A DNA stretch of 47,870 bases from Candidatus Peribacteria bacterium (GTDB lineage: Bacteria > Patescibacteriota > Gracilibacteria > Peribacterales > Peribacteraceae): NCBI GenBank assembly GCA_943357915.1, contig CALRGQ010000004.1, positions 1 through 47,870 of the forward strand. Reading direction: 5' to 3'. Under the pieces are notes generated by a model. It made no database searches. It saw nothing but the letters and a program-made list of their open reading frames with translations, and was not told the origin of the DNA. Made by a program: the position numbers and the translations under genes. Positions 25,011 to 34,528 of the stretch are shown here, in pieces; within the stretch, counting starts at the first letter, position 1, and each line of letters begins with the position of its first letter.

Positions 25011-27815
25011 TTAATGATGATCTGCAGGAGGGGTTGAAGATTCTGAGCCTGATGCTTTTGGCTTCGTTATATCTGCAGCCGTGTGTGAAGAAGCACTTCT
25101 CATACCTGCTCCAAACTCGTACGCTTTCACAACACCTTTACCCAGCATTTTTGGAATTTCCCCCTTCTTATTCCACAGTACATACACACCAAGAAGTGGC
25201 AACGCAACAAATGCGACACCACCTGCGAGCATTGCACCAGTAGTAACATTGACGCCAAGCATTGCAGCAGCAATACCACCAGATGCCGCACTACCTGCTA
25301 CGCCAAGAGCACCCAAGCCTAATGCTGTCGCTGATCCTTTTCCGATAGTTTTAGCAAGATCAGTCACTTTTCCAGGAAGAGTGTCATGTTTTTTCTTCTG
25401 AATCTCCTCCCAAATTTGATGACAGCGAATAGCAAAAGCCTTTTTGATTGCATCATCAGAAATAGAAATTTGCGCTTCTGCTTTATCAAGTGCTTCTTGA
25501 GCTTCTTTAACAGTTTTCTTTAATGCTTTTTTCGCATCTTCTTCTGCATCTTCAAGGGCTTCTTTTTTTTGTGTGAGTTCTTTTTTTAATTTTTCTATCT
25601 CTTTTTTAATCTCATCATGTTTTTTATCTACAATTTTCATTGCGGGTGGATGCTCATGCTTTCTCAGGGCGTTTTTTGCTGAATCAAATGCTGCTTGCTC
25701 TCCAGTATCAGGATCTTTCAATGCCATTTCTTCTGTTGCAATTTTCCCAGTAGGACCTCCAAGCTCATTGATTACTTCTTGTGAATCTGATTGGGATTGG
25801 AAGATCGTAGGATACTGAGGGTGTTTCACTCCAAATCCATCACCAGTAAGAGTTTTAGTTGCGGATGTTTTCGTTCTCGTAGCAATTTCAAGCTGTGTTT
25901 TTAGTTCTTTTATATTTCGTGTTCTCTCTTGTAATGCTGTTTTTGCTTCTTCATATTCCCTCTGAAGCTGTGATTTTTTCGCATCATCTGGCTTTGCCGA
26001 GAATCCTGATTTCCCAGGAAGTTCTTCCAAAACTTCTTTCTGTAAGACTGCGGCAACATCGACAATATTTCTGATACTAGAATCATCCAAAATCGTTTCT
26101 GGAGCGAGCAGTGCATCATGATCCAAATAATACGCAACTGCCGAACCTTCCTTATGCTTCAAAGTGCCTCCTTTTTCCAGTAATGGGGTTGTATACAATT
26201 TGCCAGATGGAGGACTTTTCCTCTTATTTTTCTTCACTTCCGTAATGACACCAACGGGAAAAGCAACCTCGTTCCCCTCATTATCAAAAGAGAACTGAAT
26301 ATCGGGAACTGGTTTACGATTCCAGAACCAACGCCCTAGATGGACTGCCGCTTGAGCAATCGGCACAATAGGAGCAACTCCAATGGCTAGGCCAGCACCA
26401 AGTGATGCGCCACCACCAATGTATGAAGTACGTGCTCTGGCCTGTTTGAGATGAGTATGGTGAATAGCACGAGCAAGTTCCCAACTTGCGCTACAAATTG
26501 TTGCGAGTTCACCTGGATTGCAAGAAAAGTCAGTCATATCACTTGTGAACTTACTGAAGCAGTATTCCGCGTACTTTGTGAAGGCAAGATCATGATTCTT
26601 TTCACTTTGTGAAAAATCTGGAACGGAGGAAGGGGTGAGCTTGAGTTGGGTAGCGCTACTACGCACAAGAGCATCAACATCATGTTCGATGTTATTCTCT
26701 TCAAGGCTATGTGCCTTCTTATTTTGAAAAGCTGTTTTGATAGCATTAGGTATAGCCTCATATGCCAATGTAAGTTCATCTCTCGCCTTGATCGGGTCTT
26801 TATTCGGATCTTTCAACTTCAACTTTTCTAGTAACACAGGAATGCGCAGTTTCCTCAGTACGGCAGGAATCAAGGGAGCAAGAAGTGGTGCATACTTCGC
26901 CAACCACATGCTATTTGGAATAATGGGTACCGGAGAAGAACCGATTATTTCACTCCAAGCCATAAGCCAATCTGCAGTCATAAATCCAGCAGTTGCAAGC
27001 CCCGCCACACCAGCCGCCTTCAGAACTGGGGTAACGCGTTCCGACCACCTAATTGCTTTTCTATCTGGTCTCTCCGGCATTGCTTCATCAGGTTCTTCGA
27101 CATCATCGTCTGACTCTGGGAGATCATCTACGAGTTCAACATCTTCGACTGACTCTGGGAAATCATCTACGAGTTCAACATCTTCGTCTGACTCTGGGAG
27201 ATCATCTACGAGTTCAACATCATCGACTTCCTCTACGTCATCGTCGTTATCAATATTTTCAAAACTCACGATGCCTGTTTGGCCAGTTTCTTCGTCATCT
27301 TCATCCAAGTCAGCTAATTCAAATTCTGAGTCATGGCGATCATTGATTGAAATGCGTGAATCCTTACGGTCAGCTCTCGCAGGTGGTTCTCCGAGACTCA
27401 GACCAGAATCATCTGACTCCAATGAAGTACCAGAGTCGAATCCTTCCAGTGAAATACCCGAGCCTTCTGCTTCGAGTGAAATACCCGAGCCTTCTGCTTC
27501 GAGTGAAAGACCCGAGCCTTGTTCAGGTGGAAGCTTACTCTCTGACCTTCGCATTCCTGCGCGCTCTATTTTCTCTGGAGGGTCATCAAGTAATTTTGAA
27601 TAACCTAAATCATAGATCACAGATTCATCTGGCCAGAATAAATCTTCATCTCTCAAAAGTATTACTTGTTTTTCATGTATCGCATCACCAATATTTTCCA
27701 CTACATCAGTATCAGCCGTGCGAGATCCATCAGAATTCTCCTTGGCCGTTTTTTCAGAATTCTGAGAATTTTCTGGCAGCTGATCATCTCCCGGTAATGC
27801 ATTTGGATCAGTCAT
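25011..27815 (-). CDS. Acidic repeat and coiled-coil protein with hydrophobic segments, function unknown
   Basis: 934 residues, not recognised. From the N-terminus: a Ser/Gly/Glu region with near-tandem SGISLEAEG-type units (about 93-138); three acidic twelve-residue repeats of the form VELVDDLPESDE (about 197-245); a hydrophobic region (about 262-322, including AGVAGLATAGFMTADWLM). A second hydrophobic region follows (about 465-490), then two strongly predicted coiled coils (EEAKTALQERTRNIKELKTQ; KKEIEKLKKELTQKKEALED). Near the C-terminus is a long Gly/Ala membrane-like segment (about 828-882). No signal peptide. The size and mix suggest a structural, possibly inner-membrane-associated scaffold. 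It heads an operon with the 319- and 109-residue proteins and has its own promoter. Confidence 0.8.
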   Translation of the reverse strand: MTDPNALPGDDQLPENSQNSEKTAKENSDGSRTADTDVVENIGDAIHEKQVILLRDEDLFWPDESVIYDLGYSKLLDDPPEKIERAGMRRSESKLPPEQGSGLSLEAEGSGISLEAEGSGISLEGFDSGTSLESDDSGLSLGEPPARADRKDSRISINDRHDSEFELADLDEDDEETGQTGIVSFENIDNDDDVEEVDDVELVDDLPESDEDVELVDDFPESVEDVELVDDLPESDDDVEEPDEAMPERPDRKAIRWSERVTPVLKAAGVAGLATAGFMTADWLMAWSEIIGSSPVPIIPNSMWLAKYAPLLAPLIPAVLRKLRIPVLLEKLKLKDPNKDPIKARDELTLAYEAIPNAIKTAFQNKKAHSLEENNIEHDVDALVRSSATQLKLTPSSVPDFSQSEKNHDLAFTKYAEYCFSKFTSDMTDFSCNPGELATICSASWELARAIHHTHLKQARARTSYIGGGASLGAGLAIGVAPIVPIAQAAVHLGRWFWNRKPVPDIQFSFDNEGNEVAFPVGVITEVKKNKRKSPPSGKLYTTPLLEKGGTLKHKEGSAVAYYLDHDALLAPETILDDSSIRNIVDVAAVLQKEVLEELPGKSGFSAKPDDAKKSQLQREYEEAKTALQERTRNIKELKTQLEIATRTKTSATKTLTGDGFGVKHPQYPTIFQSQSDSQEVINELGGPTGKIATEEMALKDPDTGEQAAFDSAKNALRKHEHPPAMKIVDKKHDEIKKEIEKLKKELTQKKEALEDAEEDAKKALKKTVKEAQEALDKAEAQISISDDAIKKAFAIRCHQIWEEIQKKKHDTLPGKVTDLAKTIGKGSATALGLGALGVAGSAASGGIAAAMLGVNVTTGAMLAGGVAFVALPLLGVYVLWNKKGEIPKMLGKGVVKAYEFGAGMRSASSHTAADITKPKASGSESSTPPADHH
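27110..27225. repeat. 36-base coding repeats in the acidic protein
   Basis: Three near-identical 36-base units (gactctgggagatcatctac...) encode VELVDDLPESDE. They are in frame, contiguous and vary by a few bases, so they are an internal protein repeat rather than a CRISPR-like array. Confidence 0.7.
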
Positions 27816-27824
27816 ATTGATATT

Positions 27825-27852
27825 ATTATAAAATAAATTGTAATTTAAGCAA
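27825..27852 (-). promoter_or_regulatory. Promoter of the three-gene operon
   Basis: TTGCTT (27847-27852), 16 bases, TATAAT (27825-27830) on the minus strand, nine bases before the ATG at 27815. The same -35 and spacing are used by the surface gene at 212-2980. The leader would be only two or three bases. Confidence 0.65.
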
Positions 27853-27943
27853 TAAATTTGTTAAGCATTGTATTGTCGTTGCCTTCGGATGAATATTTTC
27901 TAGACATAAAACATGGAAATATAAATAAACAAGAAAAAGTTTG

Positions 27944-30900
27944 TTACTTTAGAGCATCGAAGTAGGTTTCAAAAGTACGGACTGGGAGTTTTGATGCTCT
28001 GCTAAACCTAAATTGAGCACCGGAGTAATCGATTGATGGAGCAAAACGTTGATACTCATCGAAGGTACGTGTCGTGTAATCCCCCCTACAGAAGATGTAT
28101 TCCATAAGCATGGATGCCCTATCTTTTGCGAGTGAATCAAGATCTTGCGCGGCATCTAGATACTGTTTTGCATTTGGTGTCGCAGCACTCGGATTTGCTT
28201 TTGCTACATTGAACTCTTCTGAGAGACGAGCGCCAAGAGAGCGCTTTGCAAGCGAAAGAAGCCTTGATTTCGCTGGATCCGAAGCAACGGAATACTCGTG
28301 TGCGACAAACGTAAGGTCTGCAGGCGACTTGAAACGCTCAAGAAACAGTTCCTCAGCCTCACTCCTATATGTGCCAACCGCCCATCCAATTCCACCATAG
28401 GAATCAGACACACCAATGTAAGCATTGAGGAGTTCTAATCTTCCGGCAGAAGTAAGATCTGGAGTTGCTTTTAGTTTATTTTGTAACAATGCATCAAACT
28501 TATCCTGAATATCACCCTGTTTACTGCCAGCAGTTGGATATGCCTGAAGAAGTTTTGCCTGATCGTCAGGAGTCAAAACGCCCGACTTGCCCAGGATGGC
28601 ATCGATGTCGGTAGCTGGTACTGATGCTGGCCCTGTCGCAGGACCCATAGATGGAGATGTGGGACTGGCAGGAGATGTGGAAGGAGTCGAAGGAGTAGTG
28701 GTAGGAGAAGTGGAAGGAGCGCTAAAAGGAGTGTGTGGAAGTGTTGCAAGACGACCAAGACCTCCGCCCAGATGATCTGCGGCAACAGGATCACGACGCA
28801 AATGTTCTACGGCAACGGATGGCGTCCGTGTCATTTCGTAAAGTTTGAGCGCTGGTTCGATCTTCAAATAATCCTCTTTTAAGACTTCTCCGGGAACTCC
28901 ACCCCGTTTTGTCTGCAACTCGGACAGGTAATCCTTCGCCCTCTTCACGGTGAGGTGAAGTGGCGCCACATTGGGGTCTTCGTCAGACAATGTCATCTCT
29001 ACGACGACGTTCATGAGAAGCGTTTCAACATATGACCTAAAGAGTTCTGCTTGATCAGGCATGAGTGATTTCTTTGCCTCTTTCATGATCGGATCTAGAT
29101 ATGCTGCAAGACTGCCTTTCAAATAATCACCCGATGTATCCCACAGAATATTGTCTCCAAACCAGTTAAGTACGGCAGCTCCTGTACCGAGCGCTCCGTC
29201 TTGCATTGCTGCCTCGTCAAGTTTGATACCAAGTGCGCGATCCTGACCGATAAGAATGCCAGCGCGTTTTGGATCGTAATGAGAAAATATGTGGTTATAG
29301 AAATCCTCCAGTGGCGGGTTGCGAATATCGGTAAGTTTGTAGGTGTTTGTATCGATCGAAAGCGTCGAAAAATCAGCATGGAGCGGAGATTGGATATTTG
29401 GCTGAGCTGGATTCATCTCAATCGCCCGCATGCGGGAAGCGATGAGATACGAGTACAAGCTCCGCTTCAGAAGCTCCAATTTCAGCGCTCGGCTTGGCAG
29501 ATGTTTTTCCGCTTCAATATTGAGCAGTGTGGTTCCCATGACCTTATCAAGGAAACCCTGTATGTCACCGGCCGATATTTTGTCTGCAAACACATCGATA
29601 ATGCTCTTCTTGAATGTATCGATATCTGTGATATCAGCAAGTTCAAGCTCAGCAACTGGCGCAAGTTCTTTTGCAATGAGTTCCTCTAGTCCAACCAAAA
29701 ATGGTCCCGTAACATGAATTTTCTTGAGGCCACGGTAGACGGAGAGAGCCGAATCTCTGGTCATTTCCACTCCCAGCACAGCGTAGTCATACACCCACTC
29801 CACTGCTCCAGGTCCATTCTCTTTGATCATAAAACCAGCTGCCATGGCTGTTCCTGACAAAAATTCCCACGTGGCCGATAAATCTTCTAACATTTCGGGC
29901 TTTATTTTTGCATAGGTCACCTGAACCCATCGCTCGAACGTTTTCCAGCTCTCCATGATATTTGTTTTCGCCCAGTCCAAGTCGTCTGGGGCGTCTTCCA
30001 GCAATTTATTCTTACGAATTTCTAACGTCGTCAGACCACTACGGATTCCATCCGCAACCGCTGCTGCACCTATTCCCGCCTTCGAGAGAGCTGCCTCCGT
30101 CCACGTTTCCATCGGCTTCATAAGAGCCTCAGACGGACGCTCGAACGTCAGAATATGGCGCATCGTGAAACACTTGCATGGCGGAATGCCACAAATTCCT
30201 ACGATCGGCGGAGGGTCTGGGAATCGCGTGTGACAATCTGGTTTCAAGCTCGTGTACATGCGTCGGATGTAATCGGCACCCGTTTGTTCTTGATCAATAA
30301 TGTTTGAACCACCAAGACCACGTGCACGGTTAACATCCACACACTGTGCCTTGAATGCGAGGAGTGCGATCCTCAAGGCTTCCTCCCGAAGTTTATCTGC
30401 TGGCAAGTGCTCTGTTTTACTTGTTCCCATCTCGTTGATGATGAGCCTGAGTTTGCCCTTCAGTTTTTTTGGTGCATCCGCAGCAAAATCTTTCGGACCA
30501 GCTGCCTTCATTTTCTTTCTCCAGAACAAAAGTTCCTCAATGGGAATCGGGTCAGTATCATCTGTGAGGATGCTCATCGCTGCGCGGCCAGTATCCTCTT
30601 CCACTTCCTCAAATCCTTCGACAAACCTGTTTCTGCGAATGAATTGTTCATACGACGTATTACGGTGCTTTTCGTCCATAAATTGCAGATTCAAATAATC
30701 CCCAGCACTTTTACCTGTCATCCTCTTCAGTGCAATGTTGGCACCCAGCAACATCGGAGCAGTCATAATGAGCTTCCAGTGCTTTGGCCATGCTTTGATG
30801 ATGCCGTAGGCCGCACCTCCGATGAGTGCCCAACCAAGTGCCTTTTCAGCAAACGTATCACCATGGATCATACTTTTTACAGCTTCGTATGCTGCATTAA

Positions 30901-33544
30901 CAGTTTTCAGTGGGTCAAAACGGTGGTCAGTTTTCGTGTCAGTAAGTTCTTGAGCGTCTGCATCCTGCTTTGCTAGATGCAACCGAATGCCATCAACAAT
31001 GCGATTTGCCTCTTCTACCGTTAGTCCTGGCGCATCCTGACGTTGCGTGTACACCTGGATAAGCTTATTAATGAGAGGTCTCTCTTGATTATTCAACATT
31101 GGCTTTTCAGCAACATTTGGATCCCTGTTTTCACGAAGAATGAGAGCAAGTGCAAGGCCATCAGCAGGACAATCCAACGTGATCGTATCGCAGGTTCCGG
31201 GAATCGGTGTCTCTCTCATAATGCTCAGAGCACGTGGGTCAATATCCAGACCATAGAGCTTGAGCGATCCCAATAGATCTCCTTGCGCTACAAGGCTTTC
31301 AAGGTACCGCCTCTCTGCCGGAAGAATTGCAGACATTTTGTCTCCATTCTCCAATTCATAACTTTCCGGACACCTTATATAGAGCTTTGCGTCGTCAATG
31401 CCGTAGTACATTGCAACCAAGAATGCTCGATGACGCGTTACGGGATCTCTAATATCTTCGAAACGCGTCCAAATTTGCAATTCCTTGAGTACAAATTCCC
31501 CAACGTCCCCCAGTTGTCCTGCATTTTCAACGCTGATCATATAATCTTTTGTTGGTTTCGTGAGGGACGATGCCTTTGCTTCATCGCGTAGTGCAGTTTC
31601 CATATCCTTCTGGGACCGCTGCATCGTTCCACCGAGGTCATTAATAAGTGAACCATCCTCTACTTTCCCATCCTTCCACACTCCAATGTCAGAAAGAGCG
31701 TCCTCGATCTCTTCCAAATTTTGCTGTGTATCAAGAGCTTCGAGAAGTTTCCCATCATGAAGAGTCGGCAAGACAGTATGTCTCAGGGAAGCAATCCAAT
31801 TCCCCCATACCGTAAGTGCAGAGCCTGTAAGCCCGGCGGCATCACTCGCATAATCCTTAAAGAGCTGTGAAATCGGAACTGTAACTTCTGTTTTTTTCGT
31901 CATATTTTCAACTTGTTTCTGCCGTATAAATGCAATAAGGATGGGCTGAATGTCAGGTGGAATTATGAGAGCTGCATCCTCTTCTTTGAGTCCTAATGCT
32001 AGTATTTGATCGTTTGTTACAGGAGCAAGTCCAGGAAATTCTGCTTTGAGACCGATCAAACTCAGAGGTTTCGCACTACCGTTCACTTTTCCCATAATTG
32101 TTTCATCATTATCGAGTTGCTCAACAATTTTTTTCGCAAGCTCCTGAGCCAAGCCTGCCACCTGCTCCTTATTTACTTTCATTGATGTACCCGTTTTTGC
32201 AGGATCTATTCCATGCAAAAGACTCGAAGCATCGGCAGTAAATGTTGGAAAATCTATCTTGATGCTGGCCACAACTTTCGCAATATCGACTTCCCCATCT
32301 TTGCTTTTGCTCTGCTCAGCCTTAATTTTTTCCTCAGACCATTCACGTAATATCCCAAATTGTTTCACTCGTTGATTGAGTACGTTAATCGAAAATCCCG
32401 ACGGATTCTCTGTAGTTTTCTTGGTAATAAAGTCTAAAAGTTTCGCTGTTGAATCATCCGTTAACATATAGCGCTTGTCTGCATTATGCTCACCACTGAT
32501 AAGAGTAACTAATTGTTGAACTCGAGCATCTGCATCTGCAGGGTCATTCCAACCAAGCGCGTTTAACTGCTTCTCAAGAATTGTAAGATCAATCGTTTTA
32601 TCGACGGCCGAAAAATTCAGAATTGTTTCTGCGTCTGTGCCTGCAAATTTATTGTTAAATGCACGACGAGCAGTGCCAAGATCTGACGTAATATTTAACT
32701 CATCCAGTTCACTTTTTGTCTTAGCTGTCTGTACATCACCAAGGATTACTCCTGTCTCTACTCGAATTTTATCCAGGTCGACGAGAAGAGTACTTCTAAA
32801 ATCTTTAGCTATTTCAGTTACAAATTCCTGATCCACAAGTCCAGGATTCTTTAGATTCGGGACTTTTATTCGTATCAAAATTTTCAGTCGATCATTGAAA
32901 GACGAACTTTCGATCTGCTCCCGCAACTCCCCCTTAGTTTTCCCATCGATCAATGCCTCTAGGAGAAGAAACATCGCATCATCGATCTGTCCACGAAATG
33001 CTTGTATGTCATCCTGCTGTGCTTGCACGCCGATGATCGTCTGATTCAAGGCCTGAATTTTTGTTTTTAGACCCGCATCCAATTTTGACAGATCTATCGT
33101 GCTGAGAGTTTTTTGGGTCGCATCGAGCGAATCAAAAAGAGCCTGTATCTCACCACCTGATCTTTTTTTCGCCTCACTGACCGAAAGCTGTTCATCATTT
33201 TTTGCTTTGCGCATCTTAGCGGAAATCTTTTCAGGGCCAGCACCATTAGTTCCGTTCGCTGGTAGAAACAATTCCTTCCCGTCCTCCTGGGGCTCTATAA
33301 CTGACATCAGCCACTGCTTAATCATGGGATCAAGCGGTTTTCCACGCTTTCGCTCAGCGAGGCTCATAATTTCTTCAAGCCTCTTCCAACGCACGACATT
33401 ACGCCGTATTTCTGGATAGCGTGCTGCTTCACTTGCTGCCTTATCAAGCGTATCGATAGGAGCACCGATCGGTGCCAACCCAAGACCACTGAAAGCAGGA
33501 TCAGGTGTTGGCAACGGAGCCGGAGAGTCTGGATGAGATTCCAT
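27944..33544 (-). CDS. Giant 1866-residue protein, function unknown
   Basis: 1866 residues, no family that I recognise. The first 900 residues are mostly polar and helical with no signal peptide. A hydrophobic region lies at about 905-945 (KALGWALIGGAAYGIIKAW, then IMTAPMLLGANIALKRM). A small Cys cluster (CGIPPCKC) lies near 1120. A Pro/Ser/Thr linker (about 1600-1648, rich in TPSTPSTSPASPTSP) separates a C-terminal domain of about 220 residues. A second membrane segment is possible near 1230-1260. The gene has its own near-leaderless promoter and is followed, 128 bases on, by the three-gene operon of similarly unusual proteins. It might be a lineage-specific envelope machine component; this rests only on context and composition. 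Confidence 0.8.
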   Translation of the reverse strand: MESHPDSPAPLPTPDPAFSGLGLAPIGAPIDTLDKAASEAARYPEIRRNVVRWKRLEEIMSLAERKRGKPLDPMIKQWLMSVIEPQEDGKELFLPANGTNGAGPEKISAKMRKAKNDEQLSVSEAKKRSGGEIQALFDSLDATQKTLSTIDLSKLDAGLKTKIQALNQTIIGVQAQQDDIQAFRGQIDDAMFLLLEALIDGKTKGELREQIESSSFNDRLKILIRIKVPNLKNPGLVDQEFVTEIAKDFRSTLLVDLDKIRVETGVILGDVQTAKTKSELDELNITSDLGTARRAFNNKFAGTDAETILNFSAVDKTIDLTILEKQLNALGWNDPADADARVQQLVTLISGEHNADKRYMLTDDSTAKLLDFITKKTTENPSGFSINVLNQRVKQFGILREWSEEKIKAEQSKSKDGEVDIAKVVASIKIDFPTFTADASSLLHGIDPAKTGTSMKVNKEQVAGLAQELAKKIVEQLDNDETIMGKVNGSAKPLSLIGLKAEFPGLAPVTNDQILALGLKEEDAALIIPPDIQPILIAFIRQKQVENMTKKTEVTVPISQLFKDYASDAAGLTGSALTVWGNWIASLRHTVLPTLHDGKLLEALDTQQNLEEIEDALSDIGVWKDGKVEDGSLINDLGGTMQRSQKDMETALRDEAKASSLTKPTKDYMISVENAGQLGDVGEFVLKELQIWTRFEDIRDPVTRHRAFLVAMYYGIDDAKLYIRCPESYELENGDKMSAILPAERRYLESLVAQGDLLGSLKLYGLDIDPRALSIMRETPIPGTCDTITLDCPADGLALALILRENRDPNVAEKPMLNNQERPLINKLIQVYTQRQDAPGLTVEEANRIVDGIRLHLAKQDADAQELTDTKTDHRFDPLKTVNAAYEAVKSMIHGDTFAEKALGWALIGGAAYGIIKAWPKHWKLIMTAPMLLGANIALKRMTGKSAGDYLNLQFMDEKHRNTSYEQFIRRNRFVEGFEEVEEDTGRAAMSILTDDTDPIPIEELLFWRKKMKAAGPKDFAADAPKKLKGKLRLIINEMGTSKTEHLPADKLREEALRIALLAFKAQCVDVNRARGLGGSNIIDQEQTGADYIRRMYTSLKPDCHTRFPDPPPIVGICGIPPCKCFTMRHILTFERPSEALMKPMETWTEAALSKAGIGAAAVADGIRSGLTTLEIRKNKLLEDAPDDLDWAKTNIMESWKTFERWVQVTYAKIKPEMLEDLSATWEFLSGTAMAAGFMIKENGPGAVEWVYDYAVLGVEMTRDSALSVYRGLKKIHVTGPFLVGLEELIAKELAPVAELELADITDIDTFKKSIIDVFADKISAGDIQGFLDKVMGTTLLNIEAEKHLPSRALKLELLKRSLYSYLIASRMRAIEMNPAQPNIQSPLHADFSTLSIDTNTYKLTDIRNPPLEDFYNHIFSHYDPKRAGILIGQDRALGIKLDEAAMQDGALGTGAAVLNWFGDNILWDTSGDYLKGSLAAYLDPIMKEAKKSLMPDQAELFRSYVETLLMNVVVEMTLSDEDPNVAPLHLTVKRAKDYLSELQTKRGGVPGEVLKEDYLKIEPALKLYEMTRTPSVAVEHLRRDPVAADHLGGGLGRLATLPHTPFSAPSTSPTTTPSTPSTSPASPTSPSMGPATGPASVPATDIDAILGKSGVLTPDDQAKLLQAYPTAGSKQGDIQDKFDALLQNKLKATPDLTSAGRLELLNAYIGVSDSYGGIGWAVGTYRSEAEELFLERFKSPADLTFVAHEYSVASDPAKSRLLSLAKRSLGARLSEEFNVAKANPSAATPNAKQYLDAAQDLDSLAKDRASMLMEYIFCRGDYTTRTFDEYQRFAPSIDYSGAQFRFSRASKLPVRTFETYFDALK

Positions 33545-33555
33545 AAAATCTATCC

Positions 33556-33584
33556 ATTATAGCTTATTTTTGTATTTTGGACAA
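33556..33584 (-). promoter_or_regulatory. Promoter of the giant gene
   Basis: TTGTCC (33579-33584), 17 bases, perfect TATAAT (33556-33561) on the minus strand, then 11 bases to the ATG at 33544, leaving a leader of about four bases. Confidence 0.65.
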
Positions 33585-33604
33585 CATAGCGCATAGGCCC
33601 CAAC

Positions 33605-33852
33605 TCACGACTCCCTCACCCCAATCACTACCCAACCTCGCTTTTTCGCTATCAGTAAGCCATAAACCGAACATGCCACCCCAAGAATAAAGACGAAAAT
33701 TATCGATGCCCAATTATGACCTTCACGCGCTGATATTTCCAAATTCATCGGACTACCGGAGTCCGTAGAATCTGTTTGAGCCCTATAGCTAGCCGCATAT
33801 GACTTCACTTTAGCAGCCGCTTTTTTGGCAGCCGTAATCTTCCTGGCAGCAA
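33605..33852 (-). pseudogene. Detached 3' end of the LTD surface gene
   Basis: About 217 bases (33636-33852) match the 3' part of the gene at 34524-36968 (34629-34845) without gaps and with about 15 differences by my count. The fragment encodes the Ala/Lys-rich linker (AARKITAAKKAAAKVKSYAAS), a polar stretch and the C-terminal membrane helix (IIFVFILGVACSVYGLLIA), but ends with a different tail (VVIGVRES). An in-frame ATG gives a 67-residue reading frame, yet without a promoter or signal peptide it is probably not a gene. It lies just behind the HNH gene, so the HNH cassette sits between two copies of this tail. Confidence 0.8.
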
Positions 33853-33860
33853 TCGTATCT

Positions 33861-34253
33861 TTAACGCTCCAACAGCGTGGCTCTGAGTTCCAGCTGCCAG
33901 TCAGAGTTCATGTTCAGCACAGTAACCGTCGTGCGACCGACAGGAGTCTTTCCTGCGATATAAGCTCCGCGGAATTCAAAGTGATTCTGCCAGGCATCCA
34001 ATCTCGGATGAAAGAGCGGAGTGATTCGTGAGGTTTCAGGATCTCGCCCCGCGATGTTACTAGACTTCGAAAGATTGCAGTCAATGCACGCAAGTGCCAA
34101 GTTTTCGGAGACGTCAGTACCGCCGTGTTTTCGGGGATTGATATGCTCGATCTGCAGCGCCGCAAGAGGTGAATGGTCCTCATCAAGGCTACAATACTCG
34201 CAACGATTTCCAGCACGTTTCCGGACAAGCCGTTTCGTAGCGGCGTCCATCAT
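33861..34253 (-). CDS. HNH endonuclease
   Basis: 130 residues. The HNH fold is explicit: a zinc knuckle CEYC (18-21) and CIDC (56-59), with IEHINPRKHGG (H37) and NLALACIDCN between and after. The remainder (NIAGRDPETSRITPLFHPRLDAWQNHFEF, GRTTVTVLNMN) matches a known class of stand-alone bacterial HNH proteins. These are commonly encoded directly behind a small protein like the one here. Such enzymes nick or cut DNA; the biological role of this class is not established. The ATG overlaps the stop of the small partner gene (ATGA). Confidence 0.9.
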   Translation of the reverse strand: MMDAATKRLVRKRAGNRCEYCSLDEDHSPLAALQIEHINPRKHGGTDVSENLALACIDCNLSKSSNIAGRDPETSRITPLFHPRLDAWQNHFEFRGAYIAGKTPVGRTTVTVLNMNSDWQLELRATLLER

Positions 34254-34516
34254 GACTCGGAATTGTTCAGGAGTTTTTGGGCTTTGGCCTGTAAGATCGC
34301 GAAAAATTTGTTAGCTCGTACATAGCCGTCATATTCGTCCTGTTCATCCGACGTCAGTTCACCTTCATTGACCCTCTCGGCAAGGTCCCTGACCCGCTCC
34401 TGCAATCCTGAATCACCACGGTAATCCACGATTCCACGAGCCTGATCCACCGTAAAAAATTGTAGTATGGCGTCGGTTCCTCGATTGAATGCTGTGATCT
34501 TGATGGCTGTGCTCAT
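34250..34516 (-). CDS. Small partner protein of the HNH endonuclease
   Basis: 88 residues from the ATG at 34516, preferred over the in-frame ATG at 34522 because a TATAAT box lies six bases upstream of 34516. It shows the pattern I associate with small proteins encoded just before this HNH class: FFTVDQARGIVDYRGD, LQERVRDLAERVNEGELTSDEQDEYDGYVRANKFFAILQAKAQKLL. Its function is unknown; regulator, specificity factor or antitoxin-like partner are all possible. The four-base overlap with the HNH gene indicates equimolar, coupled synthesis. Confidence 0.85.
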   Translation of the reverse strand: MSTAIKITAFNRGTDAILQFFTVDQARGIVDYRGDSGLQERVRDLAERVNEGELTSDEQDEYDGYVRANKFFAILQAKAQKLLNNSES

Positions 34517-34522
34517 GGGCAC

Positions 34523-34528
34523 ATTATA
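34523..34528 (-). promoter_or_regulatory. -10 box of the HNH cassette, inside the LTD gene stop
   Basis: TATAAT on the minus strand lies six bases before the ATG at 34516 and contains the TAA stop of the LTD gene (34524-34526). The cassette thus begins transcription exactly where the host gene ends. Confidence 0.55.

Noticed and set aside
27110-27225. CRISPR-like array of 36-base repeats
   Set aside because: The units are contiguous, in frame and encode an acidic peptide repeat; there are no spacers and no cas genes.
33861-34516. Cas9- or intron-type assignment for the HNH gene
   Set aside because: The protein is a stand-alone 130-residue HNH with its typical small partner; there is no RuvC part, reverse transcriptase or intron structure.
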